From Lineus longissimus (lineage: Eukaryota; Nemertea; Pilidiophora; Heteronemertea; Lineidae): 64,000 nt of DNA. The stretch is taken from the NCBI RefSeq assembly GCF_910592395.1, contig NC_088320.1, positions 13,578,501-13,642,500 on the forward strand. The letters run 5' to 3'. Under the pieces are notes generated by a model that saw only the letters and a program-made list of their open reading frames with translations, made no database searches and was not told where the DNA came from. Position numbers and translations under genes: made by a program. Of this stretch, positions 41,021-54,048 are shown in pieces; positions within the stretch are counted from its first letter, which is position 1, and each line of letters starts with the position of its first letter.

Positions 41021-42660
41021 TTATGGTTAGTTTCACAACTATTTTTACTTATTTCATAGTTGGTGCAAATAGAACTACCAGATTAGTTATTTTGCCATAA
41101 CATTTAAAAGTGTGAAACGTAGTAAATCTCAAATTGCATTGCATAATTCTGATAGAGGTTGACTAAAGCAGGATAGGCGAACACCCAGTGCGGGGAACAT
41201 TTCCGCCATCCGTGTGTTATCGAGGTTGGATTTTAGGTCCACCCAGTAGCACAACGTTAAAGTAATTGCCACTTTCCTCGTGGTATCGGCGTTAATGATG
41301 TCATGCTGCTGTTCCTCGCCTATGCGCAGCGTCGCCAATGCATCGACCGGCACGAAGGTGATCGTTAATCGGAAGGCTCAGGTCGGTCAAGTTAGGAATA
41401 AAATTAAGAGACAATCAATCCATCAGTCATTCTCTTTTTCCATTTTACGTGTCTCTGTCTTACCTTAGAGTCGAAGGTGACTGGGCAGGCGGCAGCTTTC
41501 ATGTATGCCATTGGACTTTAGAATTCGGGCGCTGGCGATACACGTGTCAATACGAGTGCCCTTGCGTCCTCCCCGTTATCATATTTTAGGTATTTGTCTG
41601 CAGCTCAGTGACAGAATCATAATGGAAAAGTAGACGCAGTGGGATCATTTAAGTTCTATGGCAGCTGGATCTGCCAAATTTCTGTTTGACAGTTACCGCT
41701 GCTACGCAACAGAATCGTACTTCACCTGGACGATTATCAACAGGGCGCATATAACCGTTATCGATAGCTACAACGTGCTGCGGCTGTGTGTGCTCTTGGT
41801 TAAAGCACCAGCGTTCACAAAAAGTGCGTGTTAGGCGGTATCTTCGTTGGCACCAATCAAATCTACTGCCGGTGTAAATTATGAAAATTCGTATTGCAGC
41901 TGGTCTGGGGTAGAAATATAAAAAGATGCAATCCATTGAGGAAGCCTTGTAATGCGAGAACCAAAAACGAAACATGAGATTTGTTGTTGTTGTCGCTACT
42001 AAACAGTCGGGCGAATCACTGAAAACTGTGAAAAAACGTCAGTCACTGCTGGATATCGATCAGGATGCCAAACCCATTTCTGAATTTCCGATAACTTCAA
42101 GGGGATTTGAACAAGAATCATTCACGATGAATTAGGAACGGAAAATGAAACTACATTGATGTCCCCGTGACTGTGACCATATCCAATTCAAACTGTGCTC
42201 CACATTATTACCTCTAGCTTTTGGCCTGCTCATTCACGACTCTAAATTCGTTAGTCTCACCGCATCCAAGCAAACATGGATGCATTATCATTTTCAGGAA
42301 TAGCTCCGAATCGAGCATTTTCAGTGACCAGTGCTAACTCTTCCAACTAACTATGCGAGGAAAGAATTCCCTTTTATACACGGTTGTCCAAAAATCTATT
42401 TTGAATATCGATACCCCATTGTGATCAAGTGAACAATGTTAAGTGGACAAGATATCACACTCATGTGGCCCTCACTCCTCGACAATAAACCTCGTCAGCA
42501 GACTGCGTATTGCAATGGCTGTGACTCACCTGTCGTCGAGGTTTGCCCCTATCCTTTATAATCATTGGTTCACCTGCTGACGACCACCACAGGACCAGTC
42601 ATCGTTTCGGTTTCCCGTTTATTTCACATCGCTATCGGAGAGATATCTAGGATTGTTAAC
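41021..42660. other. Intergenic, nothing recognised
   Basis: Several short frames overlap on both strands without recognisable motifs. The 3' end holds the putative promoter of the next feature (TTTATAAT at 42555-42562). Confidence 0.45.
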
Positions 42661-42708
42661 ATGAAGTATCATGCTATCACGCTTATCGGCGCTTGTGTTG
42701 GCTTGATG
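42661..42708 (+). CDS. Candidate first exon encoding a signal peptide
   Basis: ATG at 42661 opens MKYHAITLIGACVGLM, a short basic start followed by a hydrophobic core with small residues, as in secretory signal peptides. It is followed immediately by the strong splice donor GTGAGT (42709-42714). A TATA-like TTTATAAT lies about 100 bp upstream. This arrangement is typical of exon 1 of small secreted proteins. I could not identify the downstream exons, because the next 500 bp are a LINE fragment. The evidence is composition and splice consensus only. Confidence 0.35.
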
Positions 42709-42768
42709 GTGAGTACTCTTACGCACTTACTGTTGTGTAATCTGGGGTGGGCAACATAAAACCCGGGA

Positions 42769-43330
42769 CAATCAATCAATCAATTAATCAATCAATGTTG
42801 GCATTTGTAAAGCGCTCTAATTACTCAGCGATTCGGTATTCTGAAGCAATTTTTCCCCAAAGTCAACTGCAAAAAGGTGGGCCTTTAGGAGGGAATTGAA
42901 AGTCTAGTGGGAATCAATGTTACGGAGCTTTTGCGGCAGCTGGTTCCACAGTTTTGGAGCAGCTACCGCAAAGGAACGACCACCAAGAGTGTGGCACTTG
43001 AACCGAGGATCCTCAAGGAACATCGCAGATCCTGATCTAAGGCTTTGGCGATCGATCCTTCTTAATTGAATACCCTGGAGCCTCCTCAGTCAAGAACTTG
43101 AACACTAAGAGCAGAATCTTGTACTGGATCCTGAACTTGACTGGTAGCCAGTGCAGGTGAACCAGCACAGGGGAAATATGGTCAAACTTTCCCACCAAAC
43201 ACACAACTCTTGCGGCAGAATAGAAAAACCGTTGGATTCGGTTCGAAAACTATGCGGTGATACCATTTAGGAAAGCATTACAATAGTCAAGGTGGGCGAT
43301 GATAAAAACATGTACCAAGGTCTTGGTGGA
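42769..43330 (-). pseudogene. L2-type LINE 3' fragment with frameshifts
   Basis: Read on the minus strand in shifting frames it gives TLVHVFIIAHLDYCNAFLNG, FDHISPVLVHLHWLPVKFRI, QYKILLLVFKFL, then GGRSFAVAAPKLWNQLP. These are the standard C-terminal blocks of L2/CR1 reverse transcriptases. It carries stops and at least one frameshift. The 3' tail is a TTGA/TTGATTAA repeat (plus strand AATCAATCAATC, 42769-42797). A dead, 5'-truncated copy unlike the one at 5301 in detail. Confidence 0.85.
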
Positions 43331-45312
43331 TTTTTTCCGACAGGAAGGTTATGATTTGCCGTAACGATGGGACATATATGTTCGACCCCGCATAAGGTTA
43401 CTTGTTTCCGGGCTTCTTTTATAGTATAATCGTAAGATGTGCCACACTCATCATATTGGATTGCCCATTCAAAGATTGTTGAGAATGTTCCGCGCACCAA
43501 CATTTATCTTTTGAGGCAGGTTTCACTACCCAGGCCACCCTTCATCTTACCTTATATGCCATGACTCCTGGTATTTTGCCATTTCCTGCTGTAAGACGAT
43601 TTCAAAAATGCACCTAACAACCTATATAATACAGAAAACCCCATGCAATTTACTCCATCTATTTTGAAGATATAGCCATTCATGTGTTTGACAACTAGAT
43701 TACCAAATCAGGCTAGCAACTGGCTTGTGAGAGCCAGGCGGCGGATTCACCAATAGTTGTGGTGTAGATCAGGTTATTGCCCTACTTGGAAGGACAAATA
43801 TCAATTAATGCTCTTGAAATTGATACATGAAGTATGTTTTCATTTTCAATGTTCAAGTATGAAAGCATACTTTTGCCCATGATAAACGAGTTTATTGTAT
43901 TCCAAAAAATATATCATTCCAATTTTTTATTTTTTTTGGAAAACCGGTTATATTTATATTCGAAGCCAAATCTCACATCCAGAAAGTGCTATTTGTGCTA
44001 ATTCATGAAGTGGGAAAAAATAATCAATGCCAAAAACAACATAGACCCCCACAAATAAATATGGTCCAATTTAGGTTTTATAGACAATTTAGGCAAATTT
44101 ATAGAACTTAATTAATTTTTCAAATTGGATTCTTTTTACAGAAAATTGCATCAAATGCATCAATTTATACAATACTTGAACTATCATAATGAATTTCGAA
44201 TTCAAAGCTTAGATATACCTTATAATAAGGTAAGGTAATACAGACAAATGTATACTATTTATAGTAAGAAATCCAACATCAGCCAGATCTATGTCAGTAA
44301 ACCTGCCGCCTGATATCACTTAGAAACCTAACCAAGGCTGTCACATAACATGTAAACAAAACAGTTTGCTATATCTCTGGCTGAGTACTTCAATTTTGAT
44401 CAAACTTGATTTATTGCCGAGCTTTAAGTCCAGTGTTTGAGGATTTGTACATGTCATGCAATCATAAAAGCAGGAGTCATGGCATTTAAGCTATGGAATC
44501 TCATGTGGGGGGGTCTCAACTCCATAGCAAAGACAGAATGTGGTTGTCTCTTCAGGATCAATAAGCAATCATCACCACACCTTAGACTTTCGTTATGCTG
44601 TGACCGTCTCGTGTCAGATTTTATTTTTCAACTTGCATGATTCACCAAGAGTCATATCTTAGTGGCCGAATTGACGGTAGGGACTGGACAGAGAATTGAC
44701 TGAACGGATTGCGAAGTGATACTTTCAGGGCAGCTGATGAAATGTCGTCAGAAGTTCTGTAAGTTTACGGAAACATGACTTCTCATTAAAGATTCAAACG
44801 ACACTGTTTGGACATTGACAATCTGTTGCGATGGCCTTAGTTGTGATGTGGTCCGTTGCGCTTTTGTATTGCTACTCTTTTTATTTGAATTCCGGACGGT
44901 GAGACGCGAGTCTCTCCTTCTAAAACATCGATGCTGCCCGACGGTGCTGTCTACTGCAGTATAGCCTAGCAGGGAAGGAGAAGTCCCCCCCCCCCCCCCT
45001 GGAGGACATAGGAGAAGGAAAGGGCATGGAAAATACCCCACACCAGTGAAATATATGTGAGGTGAATTGCTTATAACCCAACATAATCATAAGCACGATG
45101 AATACCTTGTTTCGAAGAAAATTTCTACGCTCAAGGCCATACATCTTCATTAGACATACTATCAAAGAAAGTGTATTGTCCAAGGACCTATACACATGAG
45201 CAAAAAAGTGAAGCTGTATCACGTAATGCCGTGACATTTTTTTCATCGTGATTTTCATCGATTGACTTTCTATGATCTGATAAGTCTTAATGACGAATCA
45301 ACGTTACGTGAC
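43331..45312. other. Intergenic, nothing recognised
   Basis: AT-rich. A C-run (about 44986-44998) lies in a chance frame. No gene or matched repeat. Confidence 0.5.
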
Positions 45313-45350
45313 GTTATGTTATGTTATGTTATGTTATGTTATGTTATGTT
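45313..45350. repeat. (TTATG)n microsatellite
   Basis: About seven and a half uninterrupted copies of the pentanucleotide. Confidence 0.97.
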
Positions 45351-45528
45351 TAATCCGTCATCTTATCTCCGATCCGCGTCGACTTAAATCGAAAGTATTG
45401 GAAGTGATCTGCCGATCAAATCATATTGATCTTTACTCTGAGGTGAATGACTGACCATCATTGTGTCACCTTTGGTTTTCGGTTAGGAGATTGGGAGTCC
45501 GTCTTATCCTCCAGCACTTCCACCTAGT

Positions 45529-45600
45529 TTAAAGGACCATTGGTATTATTAAGGGCATTATTAAAATTGCCAAGCTGACGGCTATCCCGTCACCTTCAAA
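45529..45600 (+). repeat. Short dispersed repeat, copy 2 of 3
   Basis: AAAGGACCATTGGTATTATT, then AAGGGCATTATTAAAATTGC, CAAGCTGACGGCTATCCCGT. Related to 40370-40446 and 58017-58092. Confidence 0.65.
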
Positions 45601-47882
45601 TTCACAGTCGCGGTTCCCATCAAATCATTGGATAGCACACACAATGGAAAAATTCAAAAACTGACTGCATTGACACGCGCAAACACAATGAAGTAAAAAG
45701 CCGCCAGTCCTTTAAGCTGCCGCATTATTTTATTTTCCTTATCGAAAGTGATGCGTTGTCAACAATTTTCAACCCATCAACATAAGATTCGTAGTAAAAC
45801 TGTGGGTTAGAAATATTGAAATGGCCTATATCGCATCCCCATAGAATTTCTATTTCAGAAGCGTAATGGTTATCAATTGAATGTGTTATTGGCGGTCATG
45901 ACATGCTGACGACATGTTTATGCATTGTGTAAAAATCATTATTCTTGATCAACATGTTCAATCAGACATGTGAATGACAAAGATCGACGACTGTACTATC
46001 TGCGTTTCCATAATGGAGTTGTTAGGTCGTGTGCGCGGGCTCAGCGAAGAGGATAATTGTGCTTTTTATCAGGAGAGTGGGCACATCACGCTAAAGGTTT
46101 TGCTTCCAAATGGAATAATATAGTATCTTAGTGTTGACTTTTTCTCCTCTCGCCTGCTAGCACTACAACCTGAGCCATTTATTTCGATTCATGACAGTAA
46201 TGGGTACATTATTTGCGCGTTTACAGAATACAGGAAACATGAATTGTAGACGGGCTGGGTCAACCGGCAAAGTGTGAACAGAAACTAGGTTCAATCAGAG
46301 TCTTTCAAACAAAGAGTGAGGCAACTTAGGGAACGTATGGTTTCAACATCAAAGCCACCACCCTTTCCGAAAGGCGCGCGCTGGGACAGAGCTCTCTCGG
46401 GTCACGCCTTGACCGAAAAGGATTCAGCACAACTTGAACTTGAACGATTCTTCGATCAGCTGAACATAATCATTACAAATGCTCCGTTTCAAAGCAAACG
46501 TCAGCTTCAAATTCACTGATTCCTATAAACCTTTTTTAGATATAGAGACAAAGACAACATTATGAAAGCGATATATTTCGCCTTTTGCTTTTCGACAGTT
46601 TTGAGAAGTTGTGATGGCGGCGTCTTCCCATTTCGCCCCTTTCCACTTCGTCCCTAAATGAGTCCCATTTCGCCCTTTTTCCATTTTGCCCCTTTTGCAT
46701 CTCGCCCCTTCCCAATTCGCCCAACACTTCTGGATGAGCTTATTGTTGGATTTCATGAGAAGATTAAGGAATTTGATGATTTTTCTCCAGGTGATGAATG
46801 ATATCCCCATCACTGATTATAAATGGAATTAGGTCATTAAGCATTCTCTGAGAGATATCTAAGATTTTTCGTATACACTTTCTCCATGCCACAGAGAGGC
46901 ATTCAGCAAACTACATGTATTGTTTAGACAATGTCCTTAATCTGGCAAGAGTATAGAGGCATACAATAGGTTTTGAATAGAGAATACTTTACAGAGACAC
47001 TAGCATATATAAAACATGACAACATAACAGTGGTCCTTCTGTGAAGGTCATTCGCTGCGACTTCAATTATTGTCTTCCCGATATCTTGTCCAAAGGGAAT
47101 CCCAAGGTGCACGTCCCGGGCGTGCTTTTTCTTTTGACCAATCAGCGCTTTGTTTATGTTCTAATTGTATCACTGACCGAATCCACGTGAATGTATTGAC
47201 GTCATCACTTCTCACATGCTTTCGGAAATCTTCGGCCATGTTCGCTCGCTGGCTCATTGAGTTGAATAGACTCAGACACGTGCATTTTTGTTGGTGCGTG
47301 GACTAATAATTATTCGCTACTAGCAGTGAAGCTCATCACAATACATACAATGGAGTATGTGTATCTCTCTATTCCACGCTGTATTGAGAGGCAGGCAGAT
47401 TCCGTTGCATTGAGAGTTCTACTGTATTGAGCGATGGAGAAAAAGAATTAAACAAAAAAAATACTAATTGATAGTTAATTACACGTATTCATTGCAATGC
47501 CAGAAAATGAAATCTGCACGATTCTTGAATGCACCAGTTTCACATTAGAGCAAAATCAAGTTAACCCTTCACTGCCATTGTGTATGTGTGCCAGTGTGTC
47601 TTTTTTGTATTAGAAAAAGTTCTTTGAATCCGGTATGTGCATATGCTCGCCTCTCCAAATGACTCCACCCATATGTATCTACTTCCTTTACTGTTGAAAG
47701 CTACAGGCGAAGTTTTGCTTTGAAAGATCCATCTTGTTTACTCTCAAACTGTAGACACAGTATACTGCTTTGGGCAATGCCCCTATAGGCGTAATTCTTT
47801 CTGACATGGTTTTTGGGTTTCCTGTTTCACCTGCGGCCCCCGGCACTAGACCGGGTGGAAAGTATTTTATTTTCCATGGCTG
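45601..47882. other. Intergenic, one short degenerate repeat
   Basis: Only the CATTTCGCCCC repeat at 46611-46722 stands out. The frame at 46316-46519 resembles nothing known to me. Confidence 0.5.
46611..46722. repeat. Degenerate short tandem repeat (CATTTCGCCCCTTTC-like)
   Basis: About seven imperfect 12-16 bp units of the type CCCATTTCGCCCCTTT, with CACTTCGTCCC, CATTTTGCCCC and CATCTCGCCCC variants. Confidence 0.75.
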
Positions 47883-47996
47883 CCTGAGAGACTTGAAAGC
47901 CCCTCACCCAGTTTAGCTGTCATTTTTAAAGTGACTATACATTCCCCAAGTTGCTATCTACTATCAACTTAAATTGAGGGGCTTCAGTCTCTCAGG
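47883..47996. mobile_element. 114-bp MITE-like inverted repeat
   Basis: CCTGAGAGACTTGAAAGCCC at the left pairs with GGGGCTTCAGTCTCTCAGG at the right with one or two differences. Non-coding interior, no clear target duplication. Confidence 0.7.
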
Positions 47997-48026
47997 TTAA
48001 ATTTAGACGAACGTTTGTTGTAAAAT

Positions 48027-48247
48027 GTGACTCGCTCTACCAAAACTAGGCGCTTGTCGCATCTGAACTCAACAGGTTGATACGGACTTGTTGTTCATTT
48101 CCCTATTGTAGACCTTTTGTGAAATCTATTACAAACTGATTTGGTCACATTTCACAAAAGGTCTACAATAGGGAAATGAACAACAATTCCGTACTAACCT
48201 GTCAAGTTCAGATGCGACAAGCGCCTAGTTTTGGTAGAGCGGGTCAC
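48027..48247. mobile_element. 221-bp foldback element
   Basis: Arms of about 98 bp (GTGACTCGCTCTACCAAAAC .. inward to CATTTCCCTATTGTAGACC and TTTTGTGAAAT) are inverted around a spacer of roughly 20 bp. Differences between the arms are few. The outer 62 bp occur alone at 3294-3355. Confidence 0.9.
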
Positions 48248-48309
48248 AAATTTACTTTGCGATGATTGAGTTGTTGAGTTGGGGGTTGGTTCTTGACTAC
48301 GTTCTTGTC

Positions 48310-48585
48310 AGCAAATGTTAAGTGTAAGTTTTATACTATATTATAGCTCTGCGATCGCGAGGAAATGCCAGCCTTGCGAAGGCTTAAAGATATTGCCCTG
48401 CGAGGGCAGAGATAGCGCTTCCGAAAGCTAAAAAGCCATGCGAGGGCCATATTGAGCAAAACCGAGCAAGGGTGTTTGCAAACACAACGGGTTATTGGGA
48501 TGAGGTCCAAATTTAGTAAAAAAAAAAGAAGTTTAATTTCCTAATGGTGTCTGGCCCGCTTCGTGTCTATACATAATCAATATAC
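48310..48585 (-). repeat. Dispersed repeat, copy 2 of 2
   Basis: Inverted relative to 34690-34910 and longer. It contains CAGCCTTGCGAAGGCTTAAA, CCGAGCAAGGGTGTTTGC and GCCCGCTTCGTGTCTATACA. Confidence 0.65.
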
Positions 48586-49520
48586 AAAGTATTCCAACAT
48601 GGGTAGTGTATAGGGCCTACTGCATTCTTTTTAGCCCTCGGGCTTGTGGTCGATAGGGTCAGCGAGTGGGCAATTACATGTAAGGTGAAATGGGGTAATT
48701 GTAGCCCCGGTCTAATAGTAGCCCGGTCTAATTGTAGCCCCTGACTAAGTTTTCGATTTATATTCCGGTCACCATGGAATCATTCAGCAAACCCAAGCAT
48801 GGATATGAAAGAGGTGACTCTTGAGTATCACAACATAAATCGTTTTGGATTATGCAACATGCTATGTAAGAGCTTTGTATATAAGAAGTAAACAAATCAG
48901 ATGCATGCACAAAAAAAGTTGGGATCGAACTTTTTACAGCTATGCATTTTCCACACTTACAGAGCATTGATATATTTGAAACTTAATTCAGGTAATCAGT
49001 AGTGAGTGTAGATAATGATTATTACTTGAACAAGTCCAGCAAATGGTTGTGGGAATTGCCAACGTCATCCGTGTTTGTGCTGGAACTATTCACCGAATGA
49101 GTTCTTACGGATACAGTCAGTTATTCACGAACAAAGTGGCGCTGACTTAGGGGATACATTGTATTTATCTTCCATATCTTTGATTAGTAAATTTTTCAGC
49201 TGACTTGGCTAAGTATAGCCTTTAATTTGAACCGTCATAATCATCAATTTGCTCTATTTCCCGGTGTAACAGTGCAACATCAAATTACACTGTCCTTTTG
49301 GGTATCAAGTGCGAAAACGACTGGGCCGATTTCTTCAAAGTAAAGTTTGTTTCCTAAAATTTAAACTTGGAGTCGAACAAAATTTCCAGGTTGAAGACAA
49401 AACCCTTTTCTTCATTGTCATGATTGCAGCCATTTTAAGGTTTTTGGGAGTCTGGACAATAGGTGATTTTTACTAATGCATATTCTTGAATAAAACTCGG
49501 CACATTGGATGATACACGCG
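48586..49520. other. Intergenic, nothing recognised
   Basis: A short repeat of GTCTAATTGTAGCCC-type words at 48695-48745; otherwise nothing. Confidence 0.5.
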
Positions 49521-50458
49521 CAAGGAGGATACCGCGGTGACGTCATATCACGTGATCACATCCCATATTACTGATCGCTATGGCCAATCAGATACAGTCT
49601 ACTGACAGCACCAGCACTGAACACATCTCCACGTCTCACTGTCTGGTGCGCTCCTGTACACAAAAACACCAATAGATATAAAATATTGCAATACCTTGTA
49701 TCGATTCCTGTGTAAAAAAAATTAACAGAGCAGATTAACTTCAACGAATAAAAAAGACGTTTGGCGTGGCCAAATTGCGGAAATAATGTCTCCGCTAAAA
49801 TACACTACGAAATACACTAGGCAATGCACTACGCGATACACGGTAGAGATGCAGTTTAGTTTGCTATTGTTTTGACTTAGAAGCCCGCCCATATCATAAT
49901 ATATTCATGTATTCATGAAGTATGAACTCATTTCTGTCCCATACAACTCTAAGAACAGTCAATTTCTCCTTAAATCATCACCGAAACCGCGATATCCGCA
50001 GGAAGATTTCGTTCTAGTGTCCAAAAAAGCATGATCTTACAGGGGGGCTAACTCAAATAGAGGGGATCTATGGGGATCTATGCAAGTTTTAGGTCCTACA
50101 GGTCTAGAACTTGTAAAATCTGTAAACATGCCTCCAAATCCCATTATGATAATGAAGAGATTGCCCCATATCTGGGAGACTGTTTTGAAACCATCGCCAA
50201 TTTTGGAAGATCGGTGCCCGGCTATTTGGTTTTAAAACCCCTATTTTTCCCCATCAAAACAGCACTTTTTATTATTCAAATGATCACTTATTGTCTGAAG
50301 ACTGATTTCATAGCAGAAAAGTACTAATAACTCTAATTTGATGCGAAAAATCTAACTTTATTTGATGACTTGATTTTCCCTTGGCCGTGGATCGAGTTTG
50401 TTTACAATATGCAGCGCCATCTTGGAAAAGCCGTGACGTCACCGCGGTATCCTCCTTG
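49521..50458. mobile_element. 938-bp element with 25-bp perfect inverted termini and 9-bp target duplication
   Basis: The left end starts CAAGGAGGATACCGCGGTG and the right end is its reverse complement, perfect over 25 bp. The flanks are ATACACGCG (49512-49520) and ATACCCGCG (50459-50467), a 9-bp target duplication with one mismatch. This is the pattern of Mutator-like elements. The interior holds an 85-codon frame (50070-50327) with no recognisable transposase motif, so it is probably non-autonomous. Confidence 0.8.
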
Positions 50459-52737
50459 ATACCCGCGAAAATAAATAACCTCAAGATTTCATCCAAATTT
50501 GTCGAGAAATGTTAATAAGTACAGAGCGGAACATGTCAAAATTCAAAGTACTTCATCAATGCACACAAATATATTATTTGGTAACCATGAGTATTACAAG
50601 ATTTCAGAAAAACAAAATTTAACGATATCTGCCCATTAGTTTTCACACAGTGACATTTGCCTGAGAAAAAGCCTTTAACATGATTAAGTAGCCAAAAGAA
50701 ACTTAGTATTTCAATGCCAAGACAGTATTGGAATTCGAAATTTACTTATTCAGGTAAGACCAGCTAAACATAGTAAAAACAACTGAATATGTGATTACAT
50801 CTGATGCAGTTCATTGACTGGAGTCAGTAATATCATGCAACGTTATGCAATGTTACCCAGATTCCCAGCTTACATAATCAGCTACTTGCTAAGATTTATC
50901 GATGGAAGCTTATACCACCTTAGATTTTAACCGGGCCGTTCAAAACTCCATTTTTAAAAGGGTTACGTGATAGGTTTCCTTTAATGGCATGCATCACGTG
51001 AAATTACGAGCAATTATTTTCTGTCAGCTTAGCCATTTAAATGAACAATCAATGTAATGCTAGCCATTAGAGTTTAATGCTAGCCATTGGAGTCGTGGGA
51101 GTCAGATTACAGGTGACAATTAGACACTACATGAATATATCGCCTCTTCATGAGAACAGCATCCAGATTTTCTGTAGCTGGCTAAATGGTTTACTGCCTA
51201 AAAAGAAAATGCCTCGCGTTTCTTGATAAGGATTAACATGCTGCCAATCTTAGTTATTAAACCTCGGTAACTGCGAATGATGTTGTTTAGTAACACTAAT
51301 TTACCCATTGTCGTACATTCTTAAATGTGCCTTAAAGTAAAATGTGTCTTAAAGTACAACGAAGCAACATTACTATAAAACTAAACTTCCATGAATACTA
51401 TTGTAAAACATGATCATTATAGCAACTAGCATATACCCGTGGCGCGGGCTGTTCGAGATATAAAAATCGGATTGTGTGGGTGCTGGTATGTTGTGGGTTT
51501 GGTGTAAATGGGTTGTGAGTAAAATCACCGGGCGTTATCTATATTTACGTCAATGGCGACAGTGGTATATTGATATTGATAGATTATATGTTACTCAGAG
51601 TCATAAAATTTCCACTGTTTTTCTGTGTAAAATGTATCCAGTTTTGTTGTTGTTGCTAACAGTAAACTATGATGCGGCCTTACTGGAATCCCCTACTTAC
51701 TTATACTTCTAACAACAACAACAAACAACTACTGAAACTACCAACTACTGTACATGATGTGATCATGAAAACTGGACTACAAAATGCATGATATTGTCGC
51801 AATGACTTTATTCAAAGTACTCAAACATACCTATTAACCTCCCTTGTGTAAAACTACATCATGTCAGTTGATAATGGATGACAGTAGAGGTAAAACCAGG
51901 CTTATTAAGGTGTTCAACGCTAAGTGCAACTCGTCAATTATAATAGTGATGTCTGCCTGATAGTGTTTAATGTGTATAATTTGTATGTTATTGAACATTC
52001 CTCCATTTTCTAAGGGTTTTACCCTGACTTGTAGCTTGGTTCCCCAGGTAAAACAATTTCCGCATCATCATTAAGAATGTTTTTGACGAATTTGTGAGGT
52101 ACAGACTGAGAGGGTATTAGCATACGCTTGACCTCATTTTTTCGATTTGTTTTTTAAAAAGTTAAAGCACAGTTCATAGCATGATCTGACATGTTACCTC
52201 ACTGACAACATCTGGTAATGTTTATAACATGCATGTGCTATGTTGATGATCAAGCCAAAAAATAAGATAAGGCGAGAATGTGGATCAAAATAGAAGTGAT
52301 ATTAAGCATGTGGCTTAAATTGTTTTGAAACTTCGTATGTAGTAATGCTCAGTGAATTACTGGTCACTTGACAAAGATTACTGGCGAAGGTTGGCAATGC
52401 TACTAGCTGTATGGAGAAACCTGCACGTGTTGTATGCATGCAGTGCGTCTTACGTTCGGTTTGTGATGTTCAGTGGCGTGTGTGGTGACTGCATGGACTG
52501 TCCAATACAACAAGGCGAGATGTCTAGATACTTACTCTTTCCTCATTTAGCTGTTACAACCAATAATCCAACCCTCACGCCCGAGAACGCCTCGTTTGAT
52601 TAGGCTATATGAGCATCCCCCCTGTAATTATAATCTTCTGACCAAGCAGCTAACATGGCGAACGGCTTATCACTATCAGAACGGAGCTTATCTCGCTGCT
52701 TGCGTATAGCATCAAGTAACTATTCCGCAGACCGCTT
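50459..52737. other. Intergenic, nothing recognised
   Basis: AT-rich with short chance frames; (CAA)n-like patch near 51712-51725. Confidence 0.5.
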
Positions 52738-53107
52738 CCGCTAGTCCGAAGGCCCGCTAGTCGGAAAGCTTGCAAGTTCGAACATTGAAAAAAGGCCCGC
52801 TAGTCCAGAAATGAAAAAGAAAACGGAAAACGTGTAATCCTGGACGCAGTTTTTAGAAAGCATGATAGCTCATAACATCATGCTGTCATGTTGTTACATG
52901 TGCATTGAAGTACATGAAAAGACATGTCAACATGATGTTATAAGCTAACATGCTTTCGAACAACCGGGCCCTGAATGATAGGTTAAAATAAGGCTGAGTC
53001 AGGTCTTTCATCATAAAATAACCATCGGAGTAATTAGGAAAAAATTCAAATGACGGTGTATTTTTCATTTTGGATTAGCCGGTCTTTTCCTGATTTCGGA
53101 CTAGCGG
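52738..53107. mobile_element. 370-bp MITE-like element with repeated CCGCTAGTCCGAA ends and an internal hairpin
   Basis: The 13-mer CCGCTAGTCCGAA at 52738-52750 is inverted at 53095-53107. Near-copies of the 13-mer follow at 52755 and 52797 on the left. Inside, a 27-bp arm (52856-52882, GAAAGCATGATAGCTCATAA) pairs with 52931-52957. No coding capacity. Confidence 0.6.
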
Positions 53108-53697
53108 ACAATCGGACTATCGTTTTTTTTTCAAAATGAATTTTATAGTGTAATTTTGCGACCAGCAGATATTTGCCAAGCCGGACTTCATACTAGTGGA
53201 CGGTTACCGTTTAACTCTCCAGGCCCGCTCAGTGCTCGTGAACACTCCTTGCTCGACGGAAGTAACTTAGGTTAGGTAGGTTTAGTCATGCTCAAAGACA
53301 CGGAGGTAAAGACAGCGGTGATCCTCGAGAAAGTCGAGTCCACGACCTGGCATGGAGCTCAGCGCTGACCACCACGACACTGATCTCAAAAGTGGACTGC
53401 TCTATTTTTCTGCAACCCGTTTTCGGACTCATTAAAAAATGACATGTCTCTTGTTTAGGATGCAGTAGTCAATAAAAGAATGTGCTCTAACTGTTTAATC
53501 GTTCGATTATCTCATCACGGAATAACATGAACATGTCTTTCTTGTAGGACTGTATATTGTTGACTAGACTAATTAAAAGCTTTTACATTTACAGACACAC
53601 ACAAAACAGATTAAAGGCATTACATCAGATCAACAGTTACACCCATAAAACATTATGTAAAATTAAAAGACTGCGGCAGACAAACTACAATATAACT

Positions 53698-53752
53698 TTT
53701 ATATCAAGGACACCGTCGGCACTGACAAGTGCTGTCCTTAAGAGAGATGTGT
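53698..53752 (+). mobile_element. Pogo-type MITE fragment
   Basis: ATCAAGGACACCGTCGGCAC, then ACTGACAAGTGCTGTCCTTA matches the left third of the element at 60968-61131. Both ends are missing. Confidence 0.7.
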
Positions 53753-54048
53753 CCATTGATCATTTCACCCCCAAACACTAATGCTGCAGACAAAGAAAAC
53801 CCTGCAAGGACGCACTTCCGTCTCCTTGAAAAAATTTCAGGATCAGGATTCGGCAGTTGTTTTCATGGGCTTCAAAACATTTTGACTTGAATGTATGCGT
53901 TCATCATCATGTGTATATTTTAGTCATGAGGATCTAAATACTACTAGCCTTCACTGCATTCTCACATATCATGCGTTACTTTACATTGCGAGTACAAACC
54001 GTAACTGCTTTCCCTTACCTGAATGTCCGGTGTTTCTTGTATTTGCAG

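Noticed and set aside
46523-46813. 96-codon minus-strand frame rich in Lys and Gly
   Set aside because: Its lysine/glycine stretch is the translation of a degenerate CATTTCGCCCC repeat.
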